A stretch of 64,000 bases of DNA from Enterococcus montenegrensis (GTDB taxonomy: Bacteria; Bacillota; Bacilli; Lactobacillales; Enterococcaceae), in NCBI RefSeq assembly GCF_029983095.1, contig NZ_CP120467.1, forward strand, positions 310,001 through 374,000, read 5' to 3'. Made by a program: the position numbers and the translations under genes. This document shows positions 27,743 to 35,926 of the stretch, in pieces. The notes below the pieces were generated by a model. The model searched no databases. It saw nothing but the letters and a program-made list of their open reading frames with translations, and was not told the origin of the DNA. Each line of letters starts with the position of its first letter. The stretch's first letter is position 1.

Positions 27743-29542
27743 CTATGATTCTTTACTACTGATAGGAATGATCAAACTGAAGGTAGTGCCTTCTTTTGAA
27801 CTTGTGACCTCCATTAGCCAGCTGTTGCGTTTGACGATGGAAGAGACAATGAAAAGACCAAGTCCGGTTCCCCCTTCTTCTTTTCTAGTAGTTAGAAATG
27901 GTGTGAAAATCTGATCTTTAATACTTTTATCAATACCAGGACCATTATCTGAAACTTGAATCAGTGCTAATTTTTTATTTTGATAAATAAACGCGCCTTC
28001 TGTAATTTTTGCCTGCATCACAGCAGAAGGTGTGGTCAGTGAAACAGTAATAGTCGCGTCCGATTTCGCTTGATAGGCATTGGTGATTAAGTTATAGAGT
28101 AAAACTTGAACATCGTCTTGTTGGAATAAGGCATCGGCTAAAAGGTCGATTTCTTTTATAATGGTAACAGATTTTGGAATTAGAATTTTCATCGTTGTAA
28201 CAGCTTCTTCGATTGCTTGATTTAAAGACTGTACTTTTTTCGTTTGATCTTTTTCTTTTGAAAAATGCAAAATTCGTTGCGAAAGTTGTTGTCCTTTTTT
28301 AGCGGCATAGTGCATATCTTCTAAATCTGCGATAAGTTCTGGATCATCTGTGTGTTCTGTCATTAATAGCTCAATATTACCAATTAAAGGCGTTAAAAAA
28401 TTGTTCATATCATGTACGATTCCGGTTGTAACAAGACCGATTGTTTCCATTTTTGACTCTTGTAGGAGACTTTTTTCCAATTGGTGTTTTTCAGCTTCTA
28501 ATTGCCGTTTTTCTTTTAAGCGTTGGTTTTCATTAGTTGTGTGCTGTTGTTTGGCAAGCAGGCGGACCATCAAAACTAAAAGCGATGCAACCATTAACAA
28601 AATTACAACAAGCCCTAAATTAATCAGTAGATCGTGCAAAATCCAACCGTTATCTTGGTAAAAGTCTGCTGTATTGGCAATGACAAAGCGCTCTTCGCCA
28701 ATTTTTACCCATTGAAAGGCATTGAGTTTTAAAACAGAAGTTAAATCCGACTCATTCCACCAATAAGAATGATAACTTAGGCTGCCTTTTTCGTGCTTTT
28801 TTTGGTAGACATCGAGTTTTTCTAAATCAGTATAATTTAGGTTAGGAAACCGTTTTTTACGGCCAGTTATAATATTTAATCCTATTTGTTCTCGGGCCGG
28901 ATGCATGACGACTTCCATTTTTTCATTTTTCATTAGAGGGTAACGTTGTTCTGTATCCGTTGGTTGAATTTTATCTAAGAATAATTGCTCTAAATTTAAC
29001 GGTACGACAACTAACCCTTGTAGCTCTTTTTTTGTATTGTAAATTGGATGGTAGAGATTAAAAAAAGAGTTTTGCTGAATAAAATAGACTTTCCCATTTT
29101 GGTTGACTTGTCCTTTTAGTGCTTTTTGAAAGAAAGGATCTGTAGTCATTTTTTTACTTAAGATACTATTGGTCACCTGATTTTTAGCAGAATAATGACT
29201 TTCTAATGGTTGCCCCTCTTTATCAAAAAGAAAGATACCAGAAAAAGAGTGATTGCGCATAAAAAATTGCGTAATAAGATTATTTTGCTGTGGTAGTTGT
29301 AAGGCGGTATCCGTATTAATTGTATCCGTTACAAAACTGTCCAAGTCGCTGGCACTACTTGTAATTTCAGCTACAATTAATTTGGTACTTACCTCATTGA
29401 CCTGTTCTAATTGTGTTTTTCCCATTTTTAAAGCTTCTTGTTGTATGTTATGATAGCCTAAAGCCGTGATGAGAATACCTGTTAAAGTTATCGCCATCAC
29501 CGTGATAAAAAGTGCATTCATTTTTTTAGTTAACTTTTTCAT
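27743..29542 (-). CDS. Membrane sensor histidine kinase
   Basis: Transmembrane sensor kinase of a two-component system. The 599 residues contain helix 1 (about 10-30), a large extracellular sensor of about 270 residues resembling a double Cache fold, helix 2 (about 303-330), a coiled linker, the phospho-acceptor region GIVHDMNNFLTPLIGNIE with His377, and a catalytic ATPase domain with NLITNAYQAK (N box), DNGPGID (G1) and GGTGLGLFIV (G2). The HDMNNF form of the H box is like NtrB-type and fused kinases rather than the usual HELRTP. It is divergent from its likely partner regulator, whose start lies 40 bases away. The ligand is unknown; the citrate genes on the other side of the regulator make a carboxylic acid one possibility. 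Confidence 0.85.
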   Translation of the reverse strand: MKKLTKKMNALFITVMAITLTGILITALGYHNIQQEALKMGKTQLEQVNEVSTKLIVAEITSSASDLDSFVTDTINTDTALQLPQQNNLITQFFMRNHSFSGIFLFDKEGQPLESHYSAKNQVTNSILSKKMTTDPFFQKALKGQVNQNGKVYFIQQNSFFNLYHPIYNTKKELQGLVVVPLNLEQLFLDKIQPTDTEQRYPLMKNEKMEVVMHPAREQIGLNIITGRKKRFPNLNYTDLEKLDVYQKKHEKGSLSYHSYWWNESDLTSVLKLNAFQWVKIGEERFVIANTADFYQDNGWILHDLLINLGLVVILLMVASLLVLMVRLLAKQQHTTNENQRLKEKRQLEAEKHQLEKSLLQESKMETIGLVTTGIVHDMNNFLTPLIGNIELLMTEHTDDPELIADLEDMHYAAKKGQQLSQRILHFSKEKDQTKKVQSLNQAIEEAVTTMKILIPKSVTIIKEIDLLADALFQQDDVQVLLYNLITNAYQAKSDATITVSLTTPSAVMQAKITEGAFIYQNKKLALIQVSDNGPGIDKSIKDQIFTPFLTTRKEEGGTGLGLFIVSSIVKRNSWLMEVTSSKEGTTFSLIIPISSKES

Positions 29543-29582
29543 TTTTTGGTAAGCCTTTCATTTTAACTTGGAGGAATTTGCG

Positions 29583-30296
29583 ATGCGCAATGAAAAAATC
29601 TTAGTAGTTGACGATGATCCAGCGATTCGCCGCTTAATTTGGAAATCACTGCAATCGACTGGGATCCTGATTTATCAAAGTGATTCAATTGAAAAAACGA
29701 TTGATATTATGAGTCGGGTGGAATTTGATTTATTTTTATTAGATATTAGTTTGGAATATGAAAATGACGGGTATCACTTAGCACAAATGATTCGCAATGA
29801 AAACAGCGTCGTACCCATTATTTTTTTAAGTGGTAAAACACAAGATCAAGATATCGTTACCGGCCTTGAAACAGGGGCGGACTTATATTTGACCAAGCCA
29901 TTTTCGCCTGCTATTTTAAAGGCGCAAGTCTTGGCTTCTTTAGATCGTAGTTTGGTGTTAAAAAAGCATAATGGTCAACAAATTAAAACCAGCAATGTCT
30001 TAAAACTTGGTGAATTTACGTATGATAAAAAACGCTACCAGCTTTATAAAAACGATGTAGCACTTAAACTATCTTCCAAAGAAACACAACTTATGCAGTT
30101 TTTTATGGAAAATCCCAACCAAGTTTTTTCAAAGGAACAGATTTACCAAAGTGTTTGGGACGAAGAAAAAACCGATGCCAACACTATTATGGTCTTTATC
30201 AATCATTTACGCAATAAGATTGAAGATGATCCGAAAAATGCAAAATATTTGCAAACAGTGTGGGGAATCGGTTATACATTTGTCGCAACTATTTAA
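29583..30296 (+). CDS. OmpR-family response regulator
   Basis: DNA-binding response regulator with an N-terminal receiver domain and a C-terminal winged helix. From ATG 29583 the protein has 237 residues; the acidic pocket is VVDDDP (about 8-13), the phosphorylated residue is Asp54 in LLDIS, the conserved Lys lies in LTKPFSP, and the output domain ends with VWGIGYTF. I chose ATG 29583 because TTGGAGG sits eight bases upstream; a TTG at 29568 would overlap that site. It is divergent from the histidine kinase gene, an uncommon layout, and its last four bases overlap the end of the convergent citG gene. Target genes are unknown. Confidence 0.88.
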   Translation: MRNEKILVVDDDPAIRRLIWKSLQSTGILIYQSDSIEKTIDIMSRVEFDLFLLDISLEYENDGYHLAQMIRNENSVVPIIFLSGKTQDQDIVTGLETGADLYLTKPFSPAILKAQVLASLDRSLVLKKHNGQQIKTSNVLKLGEFTYDKKRYQLYKNDVALKLSSKETQLMQFFMENPNQVFSKEQIYQSVWDEEKTDANTIMVFINHLRNKIEDDPKNAKYLQTVWGIGYTFVATI

Positions 30297-31150
30297 AATA
30301 GTCCTTCTAAAAGGGCAAAGTAGATGCCAAGGGATAATAAATCGGCGGCACCCCCAGGACTCCAATTGCGAGAAATTAAAATTTCATCATAGTGGATGAG
30401 CGCTCTTATTAGTTCTGCGTTGGTTAACCCTTTTGCATGGAGTTGCTGCATTTCTGCCTTTAGCGTAATAAGGGCTGTTGCTCCGCCGCGATGTAAGACG
30501 TTACTGTCTTCTAATTCACTCATTAAAAAGACCAATGCTCGTAATAATAATTCTTCACGGGGCAAATTACGATTTGCCCGCAGATAAGGAAGTAAAACTT
30601 CTCCTAAAGCCGGATAACCTGCTGCGGCTTGACCACGAATGCCTGTCGCTCCTTTAGCTAGGTAAAGCTTTTCACCGTGTGTCAGTTCTTTTTTTGATGC
30701 AACATTTTTAAAGTCGGTTTTTAATAAGTCTTTGGTAATGGCTTGACTTAATTTTAAAATATTTTCAGAGTCAGTTGCAGTCAAAGGCAACTGGCTTTTT
30801 TGTAGATGTAGTCCTGTCGCACCTAATAAAACCGCAAAAGAAAAATTGGCACCTTTATGGGTGTTGATTCCATTTGTCGCAGCAAACATGGCCGCTTCAG
30901 CTTGTTGGCCTAGTTGGCGTAAAGTATAAAACAGTTCAGCCGGAGTTCCCTGGTGTTGTAGTCCGGCTTTTAAATATTGAGAAAAATAAGGGGATAGCGC
31001 CAAGATGCTATCAATGAATAAATAAAAATCCATGTCTTTGTGAGCGCCGTTAGTTAGACGGTCCACTAGCCCTGGTTTTGGTGAAAGGGCAACTTCGTAA
31101 AAAAGCCCCTTTTTAGCTGCGACAACGACGGTGTGGTATTGGTTATTCAA
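30293..31150 (-). CDS. citG: Triphosphoribosyl-dephospho-CoA synthase CitG
   Basis: CitG makes the precursor of the citrate lyase prosthetic group from ATP and dephospho-CoA; CitX then transfers it to CitD. The 285-residue protein has the family motif LSPKPGLVDRLTNGAHKDMD (about residues 22-41) and the glycine-rich GATGIRGQAAAGYP. The start is TTG 31150 behind GGAG; the reading frame overlaps the end of citO by eight bases, so the two are translated together. In the described E. faecalis locus citG lies at the far end of the lyase operon; here it has moved to the regulator side. Confidence 0.93.
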   Translation of the reverse strand: MNNQYHTVVVAAKKGLFYEVALSPKPGLVDRLTNGAHKDMDFYLFIDSILALSPYFSQYLKAGLQHQGTPAELFYTLRQLGQQAEAAMFAATNGINTHKGANFSFAVLLGATGLHLQKSQLPLTATDSENILKLSQAITKDLLKTDFKNVASKKELTHGEKLYLAKGATGIRGQAAAGYPALGEVLLPYLRANRNLPREELLLRALVFLMSELEDSNVLHRGGATALITLKAEMQQLHAKGLTNAELIRALIHYDEILISRNWSPGGAADLLSLGIYFALLEGLF

Positions 31151-31847
31151 TTTGATGTGACTCCATTTCTTGTAAAATAAATTGTAAGGAGTGGTTTAAA
31201 TGTTCATGGGTAATTAGCGTTACTTGGGTAATATCGTTTGTCACCATACCGCGATAAAGTAGCCAATGCTCCTCTAGTGCGCGATAACGCCGTTCAGATG
31301 AGCGAATGGCAATATCACGAAAATAAACGAGGTAGGCTTGTAGATCTGTCACAATAGTTTTCAAACGTTTCATCTGACTCTTTTCATAAATAAACGAATT
31401 GAAGTCAGAGAAGTTTTGTAAAACTTCATCGACTTTATCTTCTTGATTGAGGCGGTCGCCTTCTTCTAATAAAGCCCGCAAATCATCGAAATCTTTTGGG
31501 GTCATAAGCTGCATGGCCTTAATTGTCGCAAGTGTATCCAGCGACTTGCGAATATCATAAATTTCGTGGGCGTCTTTTATACTAATTCCTTTAACTACGA
31601 TACCAACGCGGGGAACATGTTCGACTAATTGTTCTTCTACTAATTGGTGCAAAGCAAAGCGAATCGGGGTCCGGCTGATATTTAGCGTTTCTGAGAATTC
31701 TTTTTCGTTGATTCTCTCACCAGCAGGAATTTGACCTAAAATAATACTTTTTCGAAATGCTTCGTAAATAGAAAGTTTTAAGGGTTGATTTTGAGATAAG
31801 TCTAAATTATTTTTAACGGCTGCAATGGTTGCGTTCATTTTTATCAA
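31143..31847 (-). CDS. citO: GntR-family transcriptional regulator of citrate genes (CitO-like)
   Basis: GntR-type regulator of the FadR/FCD class. In E. faecalis CitO activates both citrate operons when citrate is present. The 234 residues have an N-terminal winged helix with SIYEAFRKSIILGQIPAGERIN-type family sequence (about 25-50), INEKEFSETLNISRTPIRFA following it, and a C-terminal helical ligand domain from about 95. The start is uncertain: TTG 31847 (ribosome binding site close by) or ATG 31838. Its place between citH and citG, and divergent from the oad-cit operon, supports the CitO assignment. Confidence 0.88.
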   Translation of the reverse strand: MIKMNATIAAVKNNLDLSQNQPLKLSIYEAFRKSIILGQIPAGERINEKEFSETLNISRTPIRFALHQLVEEQLVEHVPRVGIVVKGISIKDAHEIYDIRKSLDTLATIKAMQLMTPKDFDDLRALLEEGDRLNQEDKVDEVLQNFSDFNSFIYEKSQMKRLKTIVTDLQAYLVYFRDIAIRSSERRYRALEEHWLLYRGMVTNDITQVTLITHEHLNHSLQFILQEMESHQIE

Positions 31848-31970
31848 TCATCCTTTTATGGAAGTCTTTTTAAGTGAATTGGGACTTGATTTCTCGCCTC
31901 ATCATATTTTCTATCTTGTTATTTGTCAACAAGCGTTTTTTCTTTTAGATAATGGTGGGTAATAAAAAGA

Positions 31971-32004
31971 AAAAAACCGGGTCGAAAGTGGCCCGGTTTT
32001 TTTT
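31971..32004 (-). terminator. Terminator between citH and citO
   Basis: ACCGGG (31976-31981) pairs with CCCGGT (31992-31997) and is flanked by A- and T-runs on both sides. It lies just after the citH stop, so citO/citG would be read mainly by read-through or from a promoter near 31848-31960. Confidence 0.85.
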
Positions 32005-32010
32005 GTAACT

Positions 32011-33405
32011 TTATTTTTGTGGGATATAAAACGGTAAGTGACCGAATAACATAATCGTTACCACGAAGATGACGAAGATACAAGCGGCCCATTTCCCAGC
32101 TTCTCGTTGCCATTGTCCCATATCTAGTTTTGTTAAACGTAGTAGTAAGTAGATAAATGCTACTAATGGTGACAATAAGTGGAATGCTTGTCCCATTAAT
32201 GAAGCAAGTGCCATTTGCATATTGGTAAAACCATAAGCACGACCTGCTTCAGCTAAGACTGGCATAACACCAAAGTAGAAACCATCATTTGAGATGAAGA
32301 ATGTACCTGGTGCTGAAATTAATGCAATTACAATACCCCAGAAACCAGCAAGTTGTTTTGGAATAATGTAAGTGAAACTTGTTGCCAATGCTTCAGCTAA
32401 ACCTGAACCTTGGAAAATACCCATGAAGACACCAGCAGCAAAAACTAGAATAACTACTTGAACAGCATCGCCACCGTTAGCGCCGATACGAGCTGACTGA
32501 TCTTTTAAGACAGGGTAGTTTACGATTAACGCAATACAAGTACCTAATAAGAACAAGAACAATGGTGGTTGTGCAAACCAACCAGGTAAACCAATTTGAT
32601 CTGCAAATGAACTCAATACTAACCAAGCAATTAAAACAATAGTCATGATTCCATTAAAAGCAAAAAGTTTTGGACGACGAATTGCCATTGTTTCTGGGTC
32701 TGTAACAGCAGTCATTTCTTCAATTTCTGCATCTGATAATTCTTTAATCCCTAAGCGTTTTCTTTCCTGACGTCCCATGTGAGGTGCTACTATAAAGATA
32801 ACGAATAAAACAGAAAGAATCATACCTGGCATTAGGTAAGCTAGAATTTCAGCACCAACATCTAACACGGCCATTGCCCGTGCTGTTGGTCCGCCCCATG
32901 GCAATAAGTTCATGATTGTGTTTTGCAAAATAACCAAAACACCTAGGTTCATTAATTTCATATCTAATTTTTTATAGATTGGAATAAAAGCAGAACAGCA
33001 GATTAATGTTGTTGTTGTACCGTCACCGTTTAAAGAAACAGCGGCAGCTACAACTGCTGTGGCAATCAAAACTTTCATTGGATCGCCTTTAGCAAAATGG
33101 ATCATTTTTTTAGTGATTGGATCAAAAAGACCAGCATCTAACATGATAGAGAAGTAAAGGATGGCAAATAATAACATAATCCCTGTGTTAGAGGTTGTTT
33201 TGATACCTTCCATAACCCAATCGCCGATATTGTTGCTACCGGCTACACCGTCAACGACAGGTGGTGCGGTTACACCAGCAGCCAGTGCGATTAAAGCAAA
33301 TACTAAAGGAATAATAACTAATGACGTAAGTGGAGATAATTTCTTTTTCATGATAACGAACATGAAGACGATAATCATGAGGTAAGACAAAATAGTAAGT
33401 AACAT
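32011..33405 (-). CDS. citH: Citrate transporter, CitMHS family
   Basis: Secondary transporter that brings in citrate, usually as a metal-citrate complex with protons. The 464-residue protein has about twelve hydrophobic helices and the family segments VSLNGDGTTTTLI (near residue 103) and a conserved GTFFISNDGFYFGVMP late in the protein. AGAAGGAA precedes ATG 33405. It is the first gene of the minus-strand arm (citH-citO-citG), divergent from oadH. Its promoter carries a full-consensus cre site, pointing to repression by CcpA when better sugars are present. Confidence 0.9.
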   Translation of the reverse strand: MLLTILSYLMIIVFMFVIMKKKLSPLTSLVIIPLVFALIALAAGVTAPPVVDGVAGSNNIGDWVMEGIKTTSNTGIMLLFAILYFSIMLDAGLFDPITKKMIHFAKGDPMKVLIATAVVAAAVSLNGDGTTTTLICCSAFIPIYKKLDMKLMNLGVLVILQNTIMNLLPWGGPTARAMAVLDVGAEILAYLMPGMILSVLFVIFIVAPHMGRQERKRLGIKELSDAEIEEMTAVTDPETMAIRRPKLFAFNGIMTIVLIAWLVLSSFADQIGLPGWFAQPPLFLFLLGTCIALIVNYPVLKDQSARIGANGGDAVQVVILVFAAGVFMGIFQGSGLAEALATSFTYIIPKQLAGFWGIVIALISAPGTFFISNDGFYFGVMPVLAEAGRAYGFTNMQMALASLMGQAFHLLSPLVAFIYLLLRLTKLDMGQWQREAGKWAACIFVIFVVTIMLFGHLPFYIPQK

Positions 33406-33835
33406 TTCCTTCTTCCTTTCAAAAACAGTTTTTTTGTGCTAGCGCCAAAATGTGATGTAAAAGCTGGCTAACAAATGCATTTTTTCACAATTCTTCTGCT
33501 AACGCTTACATCATACGTAAGAATTTTCTAAAAAAAAACAAGCTTTTTAAAAAGGAACACGAAAAAAACAATTTGAGACAACAAATCTTATTTAGTCCTT
33601 AAAAAGTTATTAATAAAATCTTAACGGAGTGAAAATGTCGTTAAATCAACGTTTTGAAGCGTTTTTAGTAAAATGTGTGATTTTGAAACAGTAAAAGAAC
33701 AATTTAATCAGAAAGCAAATCTTCTCAATAAAGTAAATCATTCTATAATGAGGATGTTGTAAGACAGTAACACCAAATTTTGAAATTATCTGTAGCCGAC
33801 AAGGTTTAAGAAGATGAAAAGAAAGGAGTGAGTCG
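33406..33835. promoter_or_regulatory. Divergent control region of the two citrate operons
   Basis: About 430 AT-rich bases with no gene. For citH (minus strand) a TATGAT -10 lies at 33510-33515. For oadH (plus strand) a perfect TATAAT lies at 33744-33749. Neither has a good -35 box, as expected for promoters that need an activator such as CitO. CGTT/AACG inverted repeats near 33639-33660 are possible protein sites. A weaker cre-like site (TGCTAGCGCCAAAA, 33437-33450) lies in the citH leader. Confidence 0.6.
33497..33510 (-). promoter_or_regulatory. cre site (CcpA operator) at the citH promoter
   Basis: On the minus strand TGTAAGCGTTAGCA matches all 14 positions of the cre consensus TGWAARCGYTWNCW. 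It touches the -10 box of citH and covers the predicted transcription start, a position that gives repression. Confidence 0.82.
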
Positions 33836-34153
33836 ATGGGATTATGGGATTTTTTCCGTCAAAAGAAAACCGAAGAAGCGCAACCTATCTCACCTTCTGC
33901 AGTAGAGAAACAACCTACATCACCATGGCAGGAAGTACCCGCTTATATTGAAACAGATCCAAAAAATTATGAACTTGTTAGCGTTATTGCCTCCGCAATT
34001 ATGGCCGGTGAACAGTCAGATAGCCAGTTTGTCGTGAAACGAATCTTAGAACGCAATCCTGAGGCCAAGCTCGTATCCATTATCTCAGCGAGTATTGCTG
34101 CAGGTGAACAAGAAGACAGTCAATTGACGGTCAAGAAAATCATGAAAAAATAA
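33836..34153 (+). CDS. oadH: Oxaloacetate decarboxylase accessory subunit OadH
   Basis: First gene of the oad-cit operon, equivalent in position to oadH of E. faecalis, where it is a small component of the membrane oxaloacetate decarboxylase complex. The 105 residues start with the amphipathic segment MGLWDFFRQKK, continue through a Pro/Ser/Thr linker, and end with two copies of a repeat of about 27 residues: LVSVIASAIMAGEQSDSQF and LVSIISASIAAGEQEDSQL. AAAGGAGTGAG precedes ATG 33836. There is no true transmembrane helix, so it is likely to associate through partners. Its exact role is not clear. Confidence 0.75.
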   Translation: MGLWDFFRQKKTEEAQPISPSAVEKQPTSPWQEVPAYIETDPKNYELVSVIASAIMAGEQSDSQFVVKRILERNPEAKLVSIISASIAAGEQEDSQLTVKKIMKK

Positions 34154-34180
34154 AACTATCTATGAAAGAGGAGAATGATT

Positions 34181-34579
34181 ATGTTACGTAAATTCAAAAT
34201 TGCAATTGATGGAACAGAGTATTTAGTAGAAATGGAAGAAATTGGCGGCGTTCCACAGCCGGCAGCAGCACCAGCACCACAAGCAGCTGCACCAGTTCAA
34301 ACAGCTCCTGCAGCAGCGCCAAAAGAAGAAGCGCCACAAGCAACTGCCGCTACAACACCAGCAAGTGCAGATGCAATGACAGCTCCAATGCCAGGAACAA
34401 TTTTGAAAATTTTAGTAAACGTTGGCGATGAAGTCAAAGAAAATCAACCAGTTATGATTTTAGAAGCGATGAAAATGGAAAATGAAGTTGTTGCACCAAA
34501 AGCTGGTACAGTAACAGGAATTCATGTGACACAAGGCCAAATGGTTAACCCTGGTGAAGCGTTAATTACAATTGGTTAA
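34181..34579 (+). CDS. oadD: Oxaloacetate decarboxylase biotin carrier subunit OadD
   Basis: Carries biotin that accepts the carboxyl group from OadA and delivers it to OadB. The 132-residue protein (from ATG 34181) has a short N-terminal domain, an Ala/Pro-rich flexible linker (about 24-62), and a C-terminal biotinyl domain with EAMKMEN, where Lys98 is the biotinylation site. I chose ATG 34181 because AGAGGAG lies seven bases upstream; the in-frame ATG at 34175 is too close to it. The carrier is a separate gene here, unlike the fused alpha subunit of Klebsiella. Confidence 0.92.
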   Translation: MLRKFKIAIDGTEYLVEMEEIGGVPQPAAAPAPQAAAPVQTAPAAAPKEEAPQATAATTPASADAMTAPMPGTILKILVNVGDEVKENQPVMILEAMKMENEVVAPKAGTVTGIHVTQGQMVNPGEALITIG

Positions 34580-34623
34580 TTTGATCGATTAGAAATGAAA
34601 ATTTGATATAGGAAGTGAATTAA

Positions 34624-35739
34624 GTGGAAACTCTTTTAGAAGGAATTATCGGTATGGGACAAGAGCCGGGAAGAATTGTCATGATGCTAATCGGCGGCTT
34701 GTTGATGTACCTAGGGATTAAAAAAGAATACGAACCAACATTATTGGTGCCAATGGGTCTGGGAACAATTTTAGTGAACTTCCCAAATTCAGGTGTTTTA
34801 CAAGCCGGTGGCGAAGCTGGTCCTTTCCAAGTATTATTTGATGCCGGAATCAGTACAGAATTATTCCCACTACTATTATTTATCGGGATTGGTGCCATGA
34901 TCGATTTTGGGCCATTATTACAAAATCCGTTCTTGCTATTATTCGGTGCAGCTGCCCAATTTGGTATTTTCTTTACTGTTATCGTAGCCGTTTTACTTGG
35001 CTTTGATATTAATGATGCTGCTTCAATCGGGATTATCGGTGCCGCAGACGGTCCGACTTCAATCTTTGTGGCGAACACATTGAACTCAAAATATATGGGG
35101 GCAATTATGGTAGCGGCTTACTCATACATGGCCTTGGTACCAATTATCCAACCAGTAGCCATTAAAGCTGTTACAACGAAAAAAGAACGTCAAATCCGCA
35201 TGACCTATCATGCTGGGGCGGTATCACAAACAGCAAAAATTTTATTCCCAATCGTTATTACGATCGTAGCAGGTTTGATTGCGCCAGTGTCATTGCCATT
35301 AGTAGGTTTCTTAATGTTTGGTAACTTGTTAAGAGAATGTGGTGTTTTAGATCGTTTGTCAGTTTCCGCACAAAACGAATTGGTTAACTTGGTAAGTATC
35401 TTACTTGGTTTAACAATTTCAGTAAAAATGCAAGCCAACGATTTCTTAAAAGTAGATACATTAATCGTTATCGGGTTAGGTTTAGTCGCATTTGTGATGG
35501 ACTCTGTCGGTGGTGTGTTGTTTGCCAAAGTGTTGAACTTGTTTAGAAAAGAAAAAGTAAACCCTATGATTGGTGCTGCTGGTATTTCTGCATTCCCAAT
35601 GTCAAGTCGTGTTATTCAAAAAATGGCGACAGAAGAAGATCCGCAAAACTTTATTTTGATGCATGCAGCTGGTGCCAACGTTTCAGGTCAGATTGCTTCT
35701 GTTATCGCAGGCGGCCTGTTATTAGCGCTATTAACATAA
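34624..35739 (+). CDS. oadB: Sodium ion-translocating decarboxylase beta subunit OadB
   Basis: Membrane subunit that releases CO2 from carboxybiotin and couples this to export of sodium ions. The 371 residues include about nine to eleven hydrophobic segments and the conserved GAADGPTSIFVANTL region with its essential Asp (about residue 143), and the later VFAKVLNLF-type and MIGAAGISAFPMSSR segments near the C-terminus. GTG 34624 follows GGAAGTG. It follows oadD by 44 bases in the operon. Confidence 0.93.
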   Translation: METLLEGIIGMGQEPGRIVMMLIGGLLMYLGIKKEYEPTLLVPMGLGTILVNFPNSGVLQAGGEAGPFQVLFDAGISTELFPLLLFIGIGAMIDFGPLLQNPFLLLFGAAAQFGIFFTVIVAVLLGFDINDAASIGIIGAADGPTSIFVANTLNSKYMGAIMVAAYSYMALVPIIQPVAIKAVTTKKERQIRMTYHAGAVSQTAKILFPIVITIVAGLIAPVSLPLVGFLMFGNLLRECGVLDRLSVSAQNELVNLVSILLGLTISVKMQANDFLKVDTLIVIGLGLVAFVMDSVGGVLFAKVLNLFRKEKVNPMIGAAGISAFPMSSRVIQKMATEEDPQNFILMHAAGANVSGQIASVIAGGLLLALLT

Positions 35740-35781
35740 TAATTACAGGTTGAATAGCTTGATAACAAAAGGAGGATAACC

Positions 35782-35904
35782 ATGTTTGAAGATTTAAAAA
35801 TTGCGTTTGAACTATTAGGTTTTGGTTGGGGCGGCGTTTTTGTCGTAATCTTAATCATTTACGCAGCCTCACAATTATTGGCGAAATTATTTCCGCCAAA
35901 ATAA
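35782..35904 (+). CDS. 40-residue single-pass membrane peptide in the oad operon (possible gamma-like subunit)
   Basis: A short gene with a textbook ribosome binding site (AAAGGAGG, 7 bases before ATG 35782) sits between oadB and citC. The product is 40 residues: a short charged start (MFEDLKIAFELL), one hydrophobic helix at about 14-32 (GFGWGGVFVVILIIYAAS) and a basic-aromatic end (KLFPPK). In Klebsiella-type oxaloacetate decarboxylases a small single-helix gamma subunit (OadG) stabilises the complex; position and shape suggest a similar role here, but there is no sequence proof. Spacing to citC is 22 bases. Confidence 0.78.
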   Translation: MFEDLKIAFELLGFGWGGVFVVILIIYAASQLLAKLFPPK

Positions 35905-35926
35905 AAAAATAATCGGGTGAGAAAAG

